Source: a bacterium
Lineage (GTDB): Bacteria; Vulcanimicrobiota; Vulcanimicrobiia; Vulcanimicrobiales; Vulcanimicrobiaceae
Reading direction: 5' to 3'
Assembly (NCBI GenBank): GCA_021832345.1
Contig: JAKBKY010000001.1
Coordinates: 706,385 to 770,384, forward strand
DNA length: 64,000 nucleotides
Both the position numbers and the translations under genes were made by a program. Shown one piece after another: positions 63,909 to 64,000 of this stretch. How positions within the stretch are numbered: the first letter of the stretch is position 1; the number at the start of each line of letters is the position of its first letter. Below the pieces are notes generated by a model. That model was not told the origin of the DNA. It ran no database searches and was given only the letters and a program-made list of their open reading frames with translations.

Positions 63909-64000
63909 ATGAACGCGCCATCGCTTCCCCGTACCACCGTTGCTCGCCTCACCGCGATGGCCTGCGCGCTCGCGTTGCTGGCCGGCTGCGGCGGCGCGCA
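63909..64000 (+). CDS. Lipoprotein, 5' end only
   Basis: Only 30 codons lie in the window: basic start NAPSLPRTTVARLTAMACAL followed by a lipobox (LLAGC). A GAGGA motif precedes the ATG. It is the third successive lipoprotein gene on this strand. Confidence 0.6.
   Translation, partial: MNAPSLPRTTVARLTAMACALALLAGCGGA

Overview
This 64 kb window is GC-rich, densely coding and bacterial. It encodes a TonB-dependent receptor and several lipoproteins, so the host is most likely a diderm (Gram-negative-type) bacterium. BNR/sortilin-type secreted proteins, S10 peptidases, FecR-like proteins and runs of Gly/Thr/Ser-rich lipoproteins together recall poorly cultured lineages such as Eremiobacterota/Vulcanimicrobiota or Acidobacteriota. 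That placement is a guess from gene content, not a phylogenetic result.

Region 1 (1-15.9 kb) looks like an anaerobic, accessory metabolism segment. It begins with the 3' end of a nirJ-like heme d1 radical SAM gene and two membrane proteins with His-rich helices, which suggests nitrite/NO respiration. A nitronate-monooxygenase-like protein and a FabI enoyl reductase follow. A reverse-strand operon (ArsR-rhodanese, DsrE, SQR-like flavoprotein) looks like a sulfide/persulfide module with a visible operator. Then come a MaoC protein, a PAS-LuxR regulator and a TetR regulator that overlaps the start of a nearly complete central benzoyl-CoA pathway: dch, oah, had and the four subunits of an ATP-dependent class I benzoyl-CoA reductase in the order and sizes of the Azoarcus bzdNOPQ type. 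A hemerythrin-like gene is translationally coupled to the last subunit. No electron-donor ferredoxin or benzoate-CoA ligase was seen in the window.

Region 2 (15.9-30.6 kb) holds reverse-strand tryptophanase, glycine oxidase and a flavodoxin-fold quinone reductase, then an acyl-CoA synthetase, a PadR regulator, an S10 carboxypeptidase and a large secreted BNR-propeller protein. After these comes a tightly overlapping reverse-strand housekeeping operon: tsaE-tsaB-rimI-yqeK-rsfS plus a 50-residue membrane protein. The rsfS gene appears to start at CTG.

Region 3 (30.6-48.4 kb) is core: gyrA, trxA, selA, selB, adenine deaminase, clpB, then mscL-typA and a GAF histidine kinase on the reverse strand. 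A three-gene unit around an SPFH protein follows. Next is a tRNA-Sec (anticodon UCA), so three of the four parts of the bacterial selenocysteine pathway lie within 13 kb. After it come a DEAD-box helicase and an overlapping infA, neither of which has a full-length AUG/GUG/UUG start.

Region 4 (48.4-64 kb) is envelope and signalling: a TonB-dependent receptor, a GNAT enzyme, an anti-sigma-like protein without a neighbouring sigma factor, a class III cyclase homologue that has lost catalytic residues, a truncated GAF protein and a FecR protein. On the forward strand is an overlapping GH20 hexosaminidase - transporter/PDZ fusion - M20 dipeptidase - methyltransferase operon. Then follow a 62-bp tandem repeat and three successive lipoprotein genes, the last cut by the window end.
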